A stretch of DNA of 64,000 nt from Sphingobacteriales bacterium (GCA_016192105.1 JACPUV010000025.1:62001-126000); one strand, 5' to 3'; counted from the first letter of the stretch, positions 11,292-19,900 are shown. Numbers and translations: made by a program. Notes: generated by a model from the letters alone, not told the origin.

Positions 11292-12713
11292 ATGCAAGAG
11301 AATCCATACCGGGAAGACAGCGAACTATTACAGGAATTACTCAGGCAATTTGAAAACTTAAAAAACGGACGCAGCCACTCTTTTATCGAAGAGGATTCCT
11401 TTGAGCGGATCATCGGGTATTTCCTGGAAAAGGAAGACCTGAAAATGGCCATGACGGCAGCGGAATTCGCCTGCGAACAGTATCCTTATTCTGCCATGCT
11501 TTTCATTAAAAAGGCGGATGTCCTCCTGTCCGCCCGCCGCTACCCCGAGGCCCTGGACGTGCTGGAACAGGCAGCATTGCTGGACAGTACGGATATCAAT
11601 CTCTATATTTTAAAAACAGAGGTGTACCTGGCGCTGGATCAGCAGGAAAAGGCCGTGACCCTGCTGGAAGAAGCCGTTTCCCAGTTTGAAGGAGAAGAAA
11701 AAATGGAGCTCCTGTTTGAACTTGCGGATGTGTATGATGACTACGAGGATTTTGACAAAGTGTTTGATTGTCTCAAACTGATTCTCGAAGAAGATCCCAA
11801 TAATGAAGAAGCCCTGTACAAGATTTGTTTCTGGACCGATTTTACCGGCCGTAATGAAGAAGGCATCCGGCTGCACCAGCAGATCATTGATGAATATCCC
11901 TACAATGAGCTGGCCTGGTTTAACCTGGCGGCAGCTTACCAGGGACTGAAGCTGTACGAAAAAGCGATCGATGCTTATAAATATGCGGTCACGATTGAGG
12001 AGAAATTCGATTATGCCTACCGTAATATGGGGGATGCCTACATCCGGCTCCGCAAATACAGGGAGGCAATCGAAGCACTGGAAAAAGTAAACGAACTGGC
12101 CAAGCCCGAGGATGTGATCTTTGAAGCGATCGGTTATTGCTATGAGAAATTAAAAAACCCCGCACAGGCCCGTTTTTATTACCGCAAGGCCTCCCACCTG
12201 CGGCAGGAGGACAGTAAACTGTTCTATAAGATCGCCTGTACCTATTTCAATGAAGGGCAATGGCAGGCCTGTATCCGCCAGCTGGAAACCGCCATGAAGA
12301 TGCAGCGCAACCAGCCCGAGTATAACCTGCTCGCCGGCGAATGCAAAATGCAGCTGGGTCTGTACCGGGAAGCCATCCAGTATTTTTCCAATGTGGTGCG
12401 GATCCGTCCCCGCAATAGCAATGGCTGGGAAGCCCTGATCCGTTGTTTGTACCAGGCCCGTTTTTTTGAGGAAGCCCTGGAACAGACGGACGCGGCACTT
12501 AAAGAAACCCATCAGAAACCCCTCTTTATCTATTACCGGGCGGCAGTATTGTTTGCAAACGGGAAACCGAAGGAAGCTTTACTGCAACTGGAAACCGCCC
12601 TGCAGACCGCGCCTAAACTGCTCCGGAAAATGGTAGAACTGAACCCGGCTATCCTGCAAAACCAGCAATTGGTGGACCTGCTGGCGAAGTATAAAAGAAA
12701 CCGATCAATCTGA
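11292..12713 (+). CDS. Tetratricopeptide-repeat protein
   Basis: A 473-residue cytoplasmic protein without signal peptide, built almost wholly of about twelve TPR-like helix pairs. Examples are AWFNLAAAYQGLKLYEKAID and AYRNMGDAYIRLRKYREAIE in the middle and YNLLAGECKMQLGLYREAIQ later. The N-terminal 40 residues are acidic and polar and not repeat-like. TPR arrays are protein-interaction scaffolds and no catalytic motif is present. The 265-nt upstream region contains only a TATTTTGC near-match to a -7 box. The next gene, comA-like, has its own box, so cotranscription is possible but not required. Confidence 0.88.
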   Translation: MQENPYREDSELLQELLRQFENLKNGRSHSFIEEDSFERIIGYFLEKEDLKMAMTAAEFACEQYPYSAMLFIKKADVLLSARRYPEALDVLEQAALLDSTDINLYILKTEVYLALDQQEKAVTLLEEAVSQFEGEEKMELLFELADVYDDYEDFDKVFDCLKLILEEDPNNEEALYKICFWTDFTGRNEEGIRLHQQIIDEYPYNELAWFNLAAAYQGLKLYEKAIDAYKYAVTIEEKFDYAYRNMGDAYIRLRKYREAIEALEKVNELAKPEDVIFEAIGYCYEKLKNPAQARFYYRKASHLRQEDSKLFYKIACTYFNEGQWQACIRQLETAMKMQRNQPEYNLLAGECKMQLGLYREAIQYFSNVVRIRPRNSNGWEALIRCLYQARFFEEALEQTDAALKETHQKPLFIYYRAAVLFANGKPKEALLQLETALQTAPKLLRKMVELNPAILQNQQLVDLLAKYKRNRSI

Positions 12714-12775
12714 TCATTTCGATCTGATCATCCGGGGCGGTACTATAAATCATGTGATCTGAAATGAATCTTCCC

Positions 12776-12783
12776 TATTTTTG
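12776..12783 (+). promoter_or_regulatory. -7 element upstream of the comA-aroE pair
   Basis: TATTTTTG fits TAnnTTTG and ends 39 nt before the ATG at 12823. Confidence 0.45.
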
Positions 12784-12822
12784 CCGCGTTTTAAATGTTG
12801 GTGAAACTCAAATAAAAGCAGT

Positions 12823-13596
12823 ATGAATTTTAAGTTAACGCAAATACCTGACCGAAATAAAAAACCCAGGCAATCAGGCATTACCATGGTAATGGACAAA
12901 GGCCTGAGCGTGGAAGAAGCCCGTAATTTCCTGAGTGTATCTCATCCCCATGTGGATATTGTAAAACTGGGCTTTGGTACTTCTTTCGTAACTCCCAACC
13001 TGCGGGAAAAGCTGGATGTGTACCGTTCCTTTGATATCCCCGTTTATTTTGGCGGCACTTTATTTGAAGCATTCCTGATCCGCAACCAGTTTGAAGATTA
13101 TATCAGCGTGTGCAAAGATTATGGTATCGACTATATGGAAGTCAGTGATGGCTCCATAACGATTCCGCACGCAGAGAAATGCGGGTATATTGAAAAACTC
13201 ACCAAGCACGGAACCGTACTGAGCGAAGTGGGCAGCAAGGATGCCGCGCATATCATTCCTCCTTATAAATGGATTGAACTGATGCGGGCCGAACTGGAAG
13301 CCGGCTCCAGTTATGTGATCGCGGAAGCCCGGGAAGCCGGTAATGTGGGTATCTATCGCGGCAGCGGTGAGGTCAGGGAAGGGCTGGTACAGGAAATTCT
13401 GACCCAGATCCCGGGTGAGAAAATTATCTGGGAGGCCCCGCAAAAAGCACAGCAACTTTATTTTATCGAATTACTTGGCTGTAATGCCAACCTCGGTAAT
13501 ATTGCTCCCACGGAAGTGATCCCGCTGGAAGCCATGCGGATCGGTCTCCGGGGCGATACATTTACTTTATACCTGGATAAAAAAGAAATGGTCTGA
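12823..13596 (+). CDS. Phosphosulfolactate synthase (ComA family)
   Basis: A 257-residue TIM-barrel protein of the ComA/phosphosulfolactate synthase family, which adds sulfite to phosphoenolpyruvate to give (2R)-phospho-3-sulfolactate. Family-like segments are HVDIVKLGFGTSFV (about 43-56), FGGTLFEAFL, DYMEVSDGSITIP (about 102-114), LSEVGSKD and EAREAGNVGIYRGSGEVR. ComA is best known from methanogen coenzyme M synthesis and Bacillus sulfolactate. In Bacteroidota a plausible use is sulfolactate to sulfopyruvate to cysteate for sulfonolipids; that role is inference. The stop codon overlaps the aroE start (TGATG), so the two genes are translationally coupled. Confidence 0.88.
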   Translation: MNFKLTQIPDRNKKPRQSGITMVMDKGLSVEEARNFLSVSHPHVDIVKLGFGTSFVTPNLREKLDVYRSFDIPVYFGGTLFEAFLIRNQFEDYISVCKDYGIDYMEVSDGSITIPHAEKCGYIEKLTKHGTVLSEVGSKDAAHIIPPYKWIELMRAELEAGSSYVIAEAREAGNVGIYRGSGEVREGLVQEILTQIPGEKIIWEAPQKAQQLYFIELLGCNANLGNIAPTEVIPLEAMRIGLRGDTFTLYLDKKEMV

Positions 13597-14330
13597 TGCG
13601 CCTCTTTGGCCTGATCGGTTCCCCGCTGACTCATTCTTTCTCCAAAAAGTATTTTAGCAGGAAGTTTGAGGAAGAGGGGCTTGGGGATTGCCGGTATGAA
13701 TTGTTTCCCCTTGCCACCATCTCTGAACTGCCCGGCTTGCTGGAAGCCAACCCGGAACTGGAAGGACTCAATGTGACCATCCCGTACAAAAAGCAAGTGC
13801 TTTCTTACCTGGCTGCAGTTGAAATACCCGAGGGCCTGCATGCCTGCAATTGTATCCGGATCAAAGAGGGGAGGCTCACCGGTTATAATACAGATGTGGC
13901 GGGTTTCGAAAAAAGCCTGGGGCCCTTGCTGAAACCCTGGCATAGCAGGGCGCTGGTATTGGGTAACGGGGGCGCTACGGAGGCGGTGATCTTTGTTTTG
14001 AGAAAACTGGGGATCCGTTACCAGGTGGTCAGCCGGAGCCTGCATGCCGGATCGGATCTTACGTATGCAGACCTGGATATGGAAACCGTCCGCCAGCATA
14101 ACCTGATCATCAATACCACCCCTTTGGGGATTTTTCCCGATACGGGAACCTGTCCGCCGGTCCCTTATGAGGGCATTACCGAAAAACATTTGTTGTATGA
14201 CCTGGTGTACAACCCTTCCAAAACGTTGTTTCTGCAAAAAGGGGAGGAGAGAGGTGCCGGGATCAAAAACGGGGAAGATATGCTGGTCATCCAGGCCGAA
14301 GAAAGCTGGAAGATCTGGAACCGCTCTTAG
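13596..14330 (+). CDS. aroE: Shikimate dehydrogenase
   Basis: NADPH-dependent reduction of 3-dehydroshikimate in the aromatic amino acid pathway. The 244 residues are slightly short but typical for this phylum. The substrate-site SPLTHSFSKKYF is at residues 9-20, catalytic Lys65 is in LNVTIPYKK, Asp100 is in GYNTD, the NADP loop is NGGATEAV, and the C-terminal EDMLVIQAEESWKIW is diagnostic. The ATG shares its A with the upstream TGA stop. The 3' end overlaps the convergent thioesterase by 4 nt. Confidence 0.95.
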   Translation: MRLFGLIGSPLTHSFSKKYFSRKFEEEGLGDCRYELFPLATISELPGLLEANPELEGLNVTIPYKKQVLSYLAAVEIPEGLHACNCIRIKEGRLTGYNTDVAGFEKSLGPLLKPWHSRALVLGNGGATEAVIFVLRKLGIRYQVVSRSLHAGSDLTYADLDMETVRQHNLIINTTPLGIFPDTGTCPPVPYEGITEKHLLYDLVYNPSKTLFLQKGEERGAGIKNGEDMLVIQAEESWKIWNRS

Positions 14331-14761
14331 GCTGATTCCAGTTTTTGCCGTGCTTCCTCCGGTACGGCAATGATTTTTTTCCGGCTGTAATCATAACAGA
14401 TCATCCCGGTCTTTGCCAGTGCCACGATGGCTGTTCCTGTTTCCGTCTTTTTTTCCAGTTTGTAATAGAGGTCAAAACCGATTTTAGAAAAATCGCCGGC
14501 GCTTACAAATGCAGTGAGCGATTCCCCGTAAAACAACTCTTTCCTGAATTCAATGGCTGCATCCGCCATGATCAGGCCGGCACCGGCCATATCCATTTCG
14601 GTATAACCGAAGTGGCACAGGAACTGCATTCTTATTTCGTGGATCAGGGAGAGGAGGGTGTCGTTTCCCGTATGCCCTCCATAGTTGATATCTGTGATCC
14701 TCACCGGGATCTCGCAGGAAAAACGAAAATTTTCCGGCAGTTCAATCTTGACCCTTCCCAT
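14327..14761 (-). CDS. Acyl-CoA thioesterase, hotdog (4HBT) family
   Basis: A 144-residue single hotdog-fold protein. The helix-proximal motif RITDINYGGHTGNDTLLSLI (residues about 22-41) matches the YbgC/FadM-type 4HBT signature, in which an Asp near the N-terminus is catalytic. Such enzymes hydrolyse acyl-CoA or acyl-ACP thioesters; the substrate cannot be told from sequence. No signal peptide, so cytosolic. It is convergent with aroE and transcribed separately from the leftward operon beginning at 17421. Confidence 0.82.
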   Translation of the reverse strand: MGRVKIELPENFRFSCEIPVRITDINYGGHTGNDTLLSLIHEIRMQFLCHFGYTEMDMAGAGLIMADAAIEFRKELFYGESLTAFVSAGDFSKIGFDLYYKLEKKTETGTAIVALAKTGMICYDYSRKKIIAVPEEARQKLESA

Positions 14762-14790
14762 AAATTTTGTTGAATTAGCAGTTGAATAAT

Positions 14791-15705
14791 TTAATCGTTG
14801 CGGGTTTCTTCAGCGGAATTAACCAGCATCAGGATATCCATGAAACTGTCGGCGGAATGACCGATAGATGATGCGACGATCTTTTCCCTCCATTTTTTCA
14901 ATTGGTTCTCGCAGGCGGGATCTCCTTTTTCCCCCGATATACAACAGACCATCCCGCTGAGCTTTTTCGATACCCGGATGATATTCCCTTCAGGTGTCAT
15001 CAGGGTGATATAACGGTCTGCCGCAACTGCCGGATCCGGCAGGCCGCTGCTGTTATTTATAGCCAGGTCCCGGCCGGACGGGTCCGTTTCCGCAGTACTG
15101 GTAAAATAAAAATTGGAAACATCCCTGGCAATCCGCCGGTTGGGCAGGTCCAGTTTGGCCAATGTTTTTTTACTGGCTTCCAGGGCGGCATCATTCCGGG
15201 CGTCTTCATTATCAGCAGGGATGCCCACCACCAGTTTGGTCAGTTCTTCTTTGCTGTTATCAGTAGTAATACTGTTGTTCACGGGAAGGGAGTCCTGTCG
15301 CGTGGCCATTTCGGGTTCTTCATTCCGGGACTGGGTGAGGCGCAGGATACCCAAACCAACTATAACCAGGATGGCTGCGGCAGCTGCATGACGAAACCAG
15401 GGGATTGTTTTCTGCCTGGCGGGATGGACTGTTTCCATTTCAAGGGTCTTCCGGATTTTCTTCCAGGCAAGAACCGGTGGGGTCTCTTCGAGCGGGTATA
15501 ATTTACCGGCTAAGTCAGACTCTTCCAATTGGGACAAGACCCGGTTCCAGTGCCCGGCCGGTGGCTCATTTTCCGCATCGTTCAATTTATTTGCCAGCGA
15601 CCGCCATTCGTTTAATCCTTCAAGCTCAGCCTGCAGCTGCTCCCAGGTACCGGGAGGCGGGACTGATTCAAAATCGGATAATTTATGACGGATCGTGTTG
15701 CTCAT
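14791..15705 (-). CDS. Probable transmembrane anti-sigma factor
   Basis: A 304-residue protein beginning 2 nt after the ECF sigma gene. The N-terminal half is cytoplasmic and polar with three repeats of a PP[GA]xW pattern (VPPPGTWEQL, EPPAGHWNRV, TPPVLAWKKI at about residues 16, 53 and 74). One transmembrane helix follows (AAAAAILVIVGLGILRL, about 108-124), then a periplasmic domain of about 180 residues. This topology and the tight linkage mark it as the membrane-bound anti-sigma partner, although no zinc-binding HxxxCxxC motif is seen. The triple PPxxW repeat could be the sigma-binding part; that is inference. Confidence 0.72.
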   Translation of the reverse strand: MSNTIRHKLSDFESVPPPGTWEQLQAELEGLNEWRSLANKLNDAENEPPAGHWNRVLSQLEESDLAGKLYPLEETPPVLAWKKIRKTLEMETVHPARQKTIPWFRHAAAAAILVIVGLGILRLTQSRNEEPEMATRQDSLPVNNSITTDNSKEELTKLVVGIPADNEDARNDAALEASKKTLAKLDLPNRRIARDVSNFYFTSTAETDPSGRDLAINNSSGLPDPAVAADRYITLMTPEGNIIRVSKKLSGMVCCISGEKGDPACENQLKKWREKIVASSIGHSADSFMDILMLVNSAEETRND

Positions 15706-15707
15706 TT

Positions 15708-16283
15708 TTATTTTGTACTGATTCCTCTTTGCCGGTCTATAAAATTTCTGACCATATCCTGCAGGATGACCTTGGCCCTGGATAGCTGGGATTTGCTGGT
15801 GCCTTCACTGATACCCAACAGGTCCGCTATTTCCTTGTGGGTATATCCCTCGACCACATACATATTGAAAACCGTACGGTAGCCGGGAGAAAGTTCCTGC
15901 ACAAGGGCCATGATATCTTTGGCGCCCAGTTCATCCAATACAGAGGTATATTTCCCTTCCAGGGTATTCTCCTCTTTTTCTGTAACCGGCAGCAGGTATC
16001 TTTTTCTCCGGAAATGCTCGATGGCCGTATTTACGAAAATCCGGCGGACCCAGCCTTCAAACGATCCTTCATTCCGGAAGCTGTCCAGTTTTTTAAAGAC
16101 CTTGATAAATCCTTCCTGTAAGATGTCTTCCGCCTCCTCTGCATTGCCTGCGTACCGGAGACAAACGGCATACATACGGGGAGAGAACCTGCGGTACAAA
16201 TCCTCCTGCATGCGCCGGTCATTTGCCAGGCATCCACTTATTAGGTCGGTTTCGCTGATATTTTGGTTGCGTTCGGGTGTCAA
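15708..16283 (-). CDS. ECF RNA polymerase sigma-70 factor
   Basis: A 191-residue extracytoplasmic-function sigma factor. Region 2 is clear (YRRFSPRMYAVCLRYAGN, then EDILQEGFIKVFKKLDSFR) and region 4 carries the helix-turn-helix YTHKEIADLLGISEGTSKSQ at about residues 145-164. The open frame begins with TTG at 16283, 12 nt after the rdgB stop. The first ATG is within region 2 and would truncate it, so a TTG start is inferred. The four genes from 17421 to 14791 are packed with gaps of 10, 12 and 2 nt, so the sigma factor is probably made from an operon that includes rdgB. Confidence 0.9.
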   Translation of the reverse strand: MTPERNQNISETDLISGCLANDRRMQEDLYRRFSPRMYAVCLRYAGNAEEAEDILQEGFIKVFKKLDSFRNEGSFEGWVRRIFVNTAIEHFRRKRYLLPVTEKEENTLEGKYTSVLDELGAKDIMALVQELSPGYRTVFNMYVVEGYTHKEIADLLGISEGTSKSQLSRAKVILQDMVRNFIDRQRGISTK

Positions 16284-16295
16284 TATTTGGTGGTT

Positions 16296-16874
16296 TTATG
16301 ATAGGCTATTCAAAAATGCTACCAGTTTTTCGGTCGCTTTCTTCCGGTGGCTGAATTTATTCTTTCCGGCCATATCCATTTCCGCAAAGCTAAGCGCTGC
16401 GCCGTCAGGTACAAAAACGGGGTCATAACCAAAGCCATTCTCCCCTTTTCTTTTTTCAGTGATCCGGCCCTCACAAATGCCTTCAAACTGGGTTTCCCGG
16501 CCGTCGATAAACAGGGATATAACGGTCCTGAACCGGGCCTTACGATCGGTTACCCCTTCCAGGCGGGCCAGCAGCTTATCGATATTTGCATCAAAGGACC
16601 GGCCTTCCCCGGCATACCGGGCACTTTTTACCCCGGGTTCACCTCCCAGGGCCGCTACTTCCAACCCGGTATCCTCGCTGAAACAATTGATTCCGGTCAT
16701 GGCAAAAATTGTGGTGGATTTGGAACGGGCATTCTCTTCCAGGCTGTCATAAGGCTCGGGAATCTCCAGGTCAATACCCGCTTCTTTCAGCGTGATTACC
16801 TGGATATCTCCTTTTAATACAGACCGGATCTCTTCGGCTTTATGGGCATTGTTGGTAGCAAAAATCAGCTTCAC
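16296..16874 (-). CDS. rdgB: Non-canonical purine NTP pyrophosphatase (RdgB/HAM1)
   Basis: Hydrolyses dITP, ITP and XTP to monophosphates, which keeps deaminated purines out of DNA and RNA. The 192-residue protein has the family's motifs: FATNNAHKAEEI at the N-terminus, SEDTGLEVAALGGEPGVKSA (about 67-86), KGENGFGYDPVF (about 145-156) and the C-terminal SHRKKA. ATG is at 16874. It lies between an unknown gene and an ECF sigma gene in one leftward operon. Confidence 0.95.
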   Translation of the reverse strand: MKLIFATNNAHKAEEIRSVLKGDIQVITLKEAGIDLEIPEPYDSLEENARSKSTTIFAMTGINCFSEDTGLEVAALGGEPGVKSARYAGEGRSFDANIDKLLARLEGVTDRKARFRTVISLFIDGRETQFEGICEGRITEKRKGENGFGYDPVFVPDGAALSFAEMDMAGKNKFSHRKKATEKLVAFLNSLS

Positions 16875-16884
16875 AGGTTTGGAT

Positions 16885-17421
16885 TTAAATAGTGAACAGT
16901 TGTTTCAGGCTGACCCAGAGTTTTGACTTGAGCAGTTTATCGGTTTCCATCGTCTCCAGGTCCGGCGACCATAAATAGGTGGTCCCGTTGAATGCCTGCG
17001 CCTGGAAGGAAGGGAAATTCAACGGCAGGCCAATACCCGACGGCTCCACCCCGAAGAGCAAAACATGTTTACTGTTGAAGAAAGGGACCAGTTCTTTATA
17101 GCCGGTACCGGGATAATGCTGCAGGTTCAGGATGGCTACATCCGCCAGGGTCATTTTACAGGCAGTGAGGATGCCGGTTAGAAAATTCAGTTCAGCGTCG
17201 GGTAGGAACACCACCCCGTCCCTGGCCACGAGCACCAGGATCTGTTTTCTGTTATTCCCCAGGGCCTTCCATTCCGCGGAGGCAGGGGGTTCCTTTCCGG
17301 GGGAAGATGGCGCTGGTGCCGGGTTGGGAACAACAGGTATTGTATTCCCCGTTTCCACCAGGTGGTTCTTATAGAGGCCGGCTACCGAAGCCGGGTTCAG
17401 TTCAATATGATTAATATCCAT
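16885..17421 (-). CDS. Unknown cytosolic protein, first gene of the rdgB-sigma operon
   Basis: A 178-residue protein without signal peptide. A Pro/Ala-rich linker (VPNPAPAPSSPGKEPPAS, about residues 30-47) divides a short N-terminus from an alpha/beta domain with KQILVLVARDG, ADVAILNLQHYPG and KHVLLFGVEPSGIGLPL. The strand-loop pattern suggests a small Rossmann-like fold. It starts the four-gene operon, 10 nt before rdgB. No family is recognised and the linker makes an interaction module plausible, but no function is claimed. Confidence 0.7.
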   Translation of the reverse strand: MDINHIELNPASVAGLYKNHLVETGNTIPVVPNPAPAPSSPGKEPPASAEWKALGNNRKQILVLVARDGVVFLPDAELNFLTGILTACKMTLADVAILNLQHYPGTGYKELVPFFNSKHVLLFGVEPSGIGLPLNFPSFQAQAFNGTTYLWSPDLETMETDKLLKSKLWVSLKQLFTI

Positions 17422-17492
17422 GAGTTACCTGATAAAAGTACAAACAGTACTTGGCTTTTTTTCGTTTCTTTGGGGTTCAAAAATACCCTTTT

Positions 17493-18557
17493 ATGACTGC
17501 AGCAATGGATATTTCAATCACCCGGGCGGAAAGAAGCAAATTACAGGATTTAAACCTGGATGACCTGCCCTTTGGAAAATACTTTACCGATCATATGCTG
17601 GAAGCGGACTATGAGAACGGGGAATGGAAAAATGCAGAGATCAAACCCTACCAGCCTTTGTTGCTGAGTCCTTCACTGGCAGCCCTGCACTATGGGCAGT
17701 CTATTTTCGAAGGTATCAAAGCATACAAGGACCGCCAGGGAAATGCGGCCATCTTCCGCCCGTATGATAATTTCAAACGGTTTAATATCTCGGCCGAACG
17801 CATGCAGATGCCGGCGGTACCCGAGGAATTATTTATGGACGGTATGCGTCAGCTGGTGGCGCTTGACCAGAACTGGATTCCCACCAAGGACGATTTTTCT
17901 TTGTATATCCGTCCCTTTATGTTCTCTTCAGATGAACTGATCGGGGTACGGCCTTCCGATACCTACAAATTTATGATCATCCTGAGTCCTTCCGGACCCT
18001 ATTACGCAGCCCCGATGCGGATCTATGTGGAAGAAAAATATGTCAGGGCAGCACCCGGCGGGGTGGGCTATGCAAAAGCGGCGGGTAATTACGGGTCGGC
18101 CATGTATGCCACGGCCGAAGCCAAAAAGAAAGGATACGACCAGGTGTTGTGGATGGATGCCCATGAACATAAATATGTACAGGAATGCGGTACGATGAAC
18201 GTATTTTTCATTATCGGGAATACGGCCATCACACCGGGCCTGGAACAGGGTACCATCCTGGGTGGAGTGACCCGCCTCAGTGTGATCACGCTGCTGAATG
18301 AAATGGGCGTGAAAGTGGAGGAAAGAGACCTGGGCATCGACGAGATACTGGCCGCATACCAGTCCGGCGAACATATGGAAGTATTCGGTACCGGTACCGC
18401 TGCCACCATTTCCCCTATTAAGGAGCTTGGCTATAAAGATATCAGCATGAAATTTGACCTGGATAAATGGAAGATCGCGCCGGTAATCAAGAAAACGATC
18501 ACCGATATACGGGAAGGCCGGGCTGCAGACACCCATGGCTGGATGTATAAGATCTGA
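17493..18557 (+). CDS. ilvE: Branched-chain amino acid aminotransferase
   Basis: PLP fold-type IV transaminase for the last step of leucine, isoleucine and valine synthesis and the first step of their breakdown. The reading frame is open from a TTG at 17451, but ATG 17493 gives the usual N-terminus and 354 residues, the length of the longer BCAT type. Motifs include YGQSIFEGIKAYK, GYAKAAGNYGSAMYA (PLP lysine region), QECGTMNVFFI and the C-terminal EVFGTGTAATISPI. A terminator follows. Confidence 0.94.
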   Translation: MTAAMDISITRAERSKLQDLNLDDLPFGKYFTDHMLEADYENGEWKNAEIKPYQPLLLSPSLAALHYGQSIFEGIKAYKDRQGNAAIFRPYDNFKRFNISAERMQMPAVPEELFMDGMRQLVALDQNWIPTKDDFSLYIRPFMFSSDELIGVRPSDTYKFMIILSPSGPYYAAPMRIYVEEKYVRAAPGGVGYAKAAGNYGSAMYATAEAKKKGYDQVLWMDAHEHKYVQECGTMNVFFIIGNTAITPGLEQGTILGGVTRLSVITLLNEMGVKVEERDLGIDEILAAYQSGEHMEVFGTGTAATISPIKELGYKDISMKFDLDKWKIAPVIKKTITDIREGRAADTHGWMYKI

Positions 18558-18581
18558 TCCGCTCCATTGCTTTAAAAGACC

Positions 18582-18618
18582 GGGCTGTATCATTTGTTTT
18601 GGTACAGCTCTTTTTTTT
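18582..18618 (+). terminator. Intrinsic terminator after ilvE
   Basis: GGGCTGTA (18582-18589) pairs with TACAGCTC (18603-18610; one G-T pair), and eight T follow. Confidence 0.85.
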
Positions 18619-18861
18619 CTTCCCTGTAATAGAAAGGGGGCGGTTTAATCAGGTTTGTTTTTCAGCATTTGTGTCCCAACCCGGACGGGGTCTTTTGGGG
18701 TTTGGGGGTTGTGCTGCCACGTTCCCGCCCATATTCCAGGCAAAAGAGCAGGAAATCATTGTGTTATCTCCCCGGTTCCCGTTTTCTGGCCGGTGGGCAG
18801 GAGCCGGAAGCCCGGTTTTATCCCCAAAAGGTTCAGAACCAGAAAAATCACTGCTCATTTT
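18619..18861 (+). other. Intergenic stretch before rpsL, no gene seen
   Basis: Between the ilvE terminator and the rpsL promoter I see no convincing gene. It contains three closely spaced G runs (about 18688-18708, GGGG, GGGG and GGGGG), too few for a standard four-run quadruplex, and overlapping short frames without family features. Confidence 0.5.
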
Positions 18862-18893
18862 TTTGGAGATTAGGCTGCCTGCCTTTACCTTTG
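18862..18893 (+). promoter_or_regulatory. Full Bacteroidota promoter for rpsL-rpsG
   Basis: TTTG (18862-18865), a 20-nt spacer and TACCTTTG (18886-18893) match the -33/-7 consensus in sequence and spacing. The predicted start of transcription is about 18900, giving a leader of under 20 nt before ATG 18918. Confidence 0.85.
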
Positions 18894-18917
18894 CCCTCCC
18901 AAAAATAAGGGTCAAGA

Positions 18918-19298
18918 ATGCCTACAATTCAACAATTAGTAAGAAAAGGAAGAGAAATTATCAGGGCTAAAAGCAAATCCAGGGCCCTGGACCAGTGTCC
19001 CCAGCGCCGTGGCGTTTGTACAAGGGTATATACTACCACCCCTAAAAAACCGAACTCCGCCTTGCGTAAAGTGGCCAAGGTTCGGCTGACCAATAAGGTG
19101 GAGGTGATTGCTTATATTCCGGGGGAAGGGCACAACCTGCAGGAGCACTCCATTGTACTGATCAGGGGTGGTCGTGTGAAGGATTTGCCGGGTGTTCGTT
19201 ATCATATCGTGCGTGGGTCACTGGATACCGCAGGTGTGAAAGATCGGAAACAAAGCCGTTCCAAATACGGAACCAAGAAGGAAAAAGCCAAAAAGTAA
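18918..19298 (+). CDS. rpsL: 30S ribosomal protein S12
   Basis: Decoding-centre protein of the small subunit, 126 residues. The conserved loop [19 protein letters not shown] and the [11 protein letters not shown] loop are intact. The lysines at the positions of E. coli K43 and K88, where streptomycin-resistance changes arise, are unchanged. The C-terminus ends in the usual lysine-rich tail (KKEKAKK). rpsG follows after an 80-nt gap containing a palindromic repeat. Confidence 0.98.
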   Translation: MPTIQQLVRKGREIIRAKSKSRALDQCPQRRGVCTRVYTTTPKKPNSALRKVAKVRLTNKVEVIAYIPGEGHNLQEHSIVLIRGGRVKDLPGVRYHIVRGSLDTAGVKDRKQSRSKYGTKKEKAKK

Positions 19299-19306
19299 TC
19301 TTTCGT

Positions 19307-19329
19307 CATCCTTTGACAAGCTCAGGATG
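19307..19329. repeat. Palindromic intergenic repeat between rpsL and rpsG
   Basis: CATCCT (19307-19312) and AGGATG (19324-19329) flank TTGACAAGCTC. The core TTGACAAGCTCAGGATG matches a word commonly seen as a dispersed repeat in bacterial genomes. It forms a weak stem inside the rpsL-rpsG transcript. Confidence 0.55.
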
Positions 19330-19378
19330 GCAATCGAAGTTGACAATAAAATAAAAAGAGACTTATAATAATTCAGAT

Positions 19379-19846
19379 ATGCGGAAAGCACAAGCAAAAA
19401 AACTCCCTTTAGCACCTGATCCCCGGTTTAATGATAAACTGGTGACCCGTTTCGTGAACAACCTGATGTGGCAGGGTAAGAAAAGCGGGGCTTTTATTAT
19501 TTTCTATGATGCGCTGGATAAAGTAGCCAAATTCACCAATGAAGAAGGCTACGAGGTTTGGAAAAGGGCACTGGCCAATGTATCTCCTTCCGTGGAGGTG
19601 CGCAGCCGCCGTATCGGTGGGGCTACTTTCCAGATCCCTGCTGAGGTTCGTCCCGACAGGAAAATATCCCTCAGCATCAAATGGCTGATTCGCTACAGCC
19701 GTGACAGGAACGGCCGCAGCATGGCGGATAAGCTGGCCAACGAAATAGTGGCTGCTGCCAAAGGGGAAGGCGCTGCTTTCAAGAAAAAAGAAGATACACA
19801 CCGGATGGCTGAAGCCAACAAGGCCTTTGCCCACTTCAGAGTGTAA
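19379..19846 (+). CDS. rpsG: 30S ribosomal protein S7
   Basis: Primary 16S rRNA-binding protein that organises the 30S head; 155 residues. The motif [21 protein letters not shown] and C-terminal [20 protein letters not shown] are diagnostic. It is followed directly by a terminator and then by a convergent gene, so fusA, which follows rpsG in the str operon of many bacteria, is not adjacent here. Confidence 0.98.
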   Translation: MRKAQAKKLPLAPDPRFNDKLVTRFVNNLMWQGKKSGAFIIFYDALDKVAKFTNEEGYEVWKRALANVSPSVEVRSRRIGGATFQIPAEVRPDRKISLSIKWLIRYSRDRNGRSMADKLANEIVAAAKGEGAAFKKKEDTHRMAEANKAFAHFRV

Positions 19847-19871
19847 AAAAATACAACTGCAATTGCACCAG

Positions 19872-19900
19872 AGCCGCCTGTTTTACGGGTGGCTTTTTTA
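19872..19900 (+). terminator. Intrinsic terminator after rpsG
   Basis: AGCCGCC (19872-19878) pairs with GGTGGCT (19888-19894), one G-T pair, and a T run follows. Confidence 0.8.

Noticed and set aside
18688..18708. G-quadruplex before rpsL
   Set aside because: Only three runs of four or more G are present in the short interval; the fourth needed is absent.
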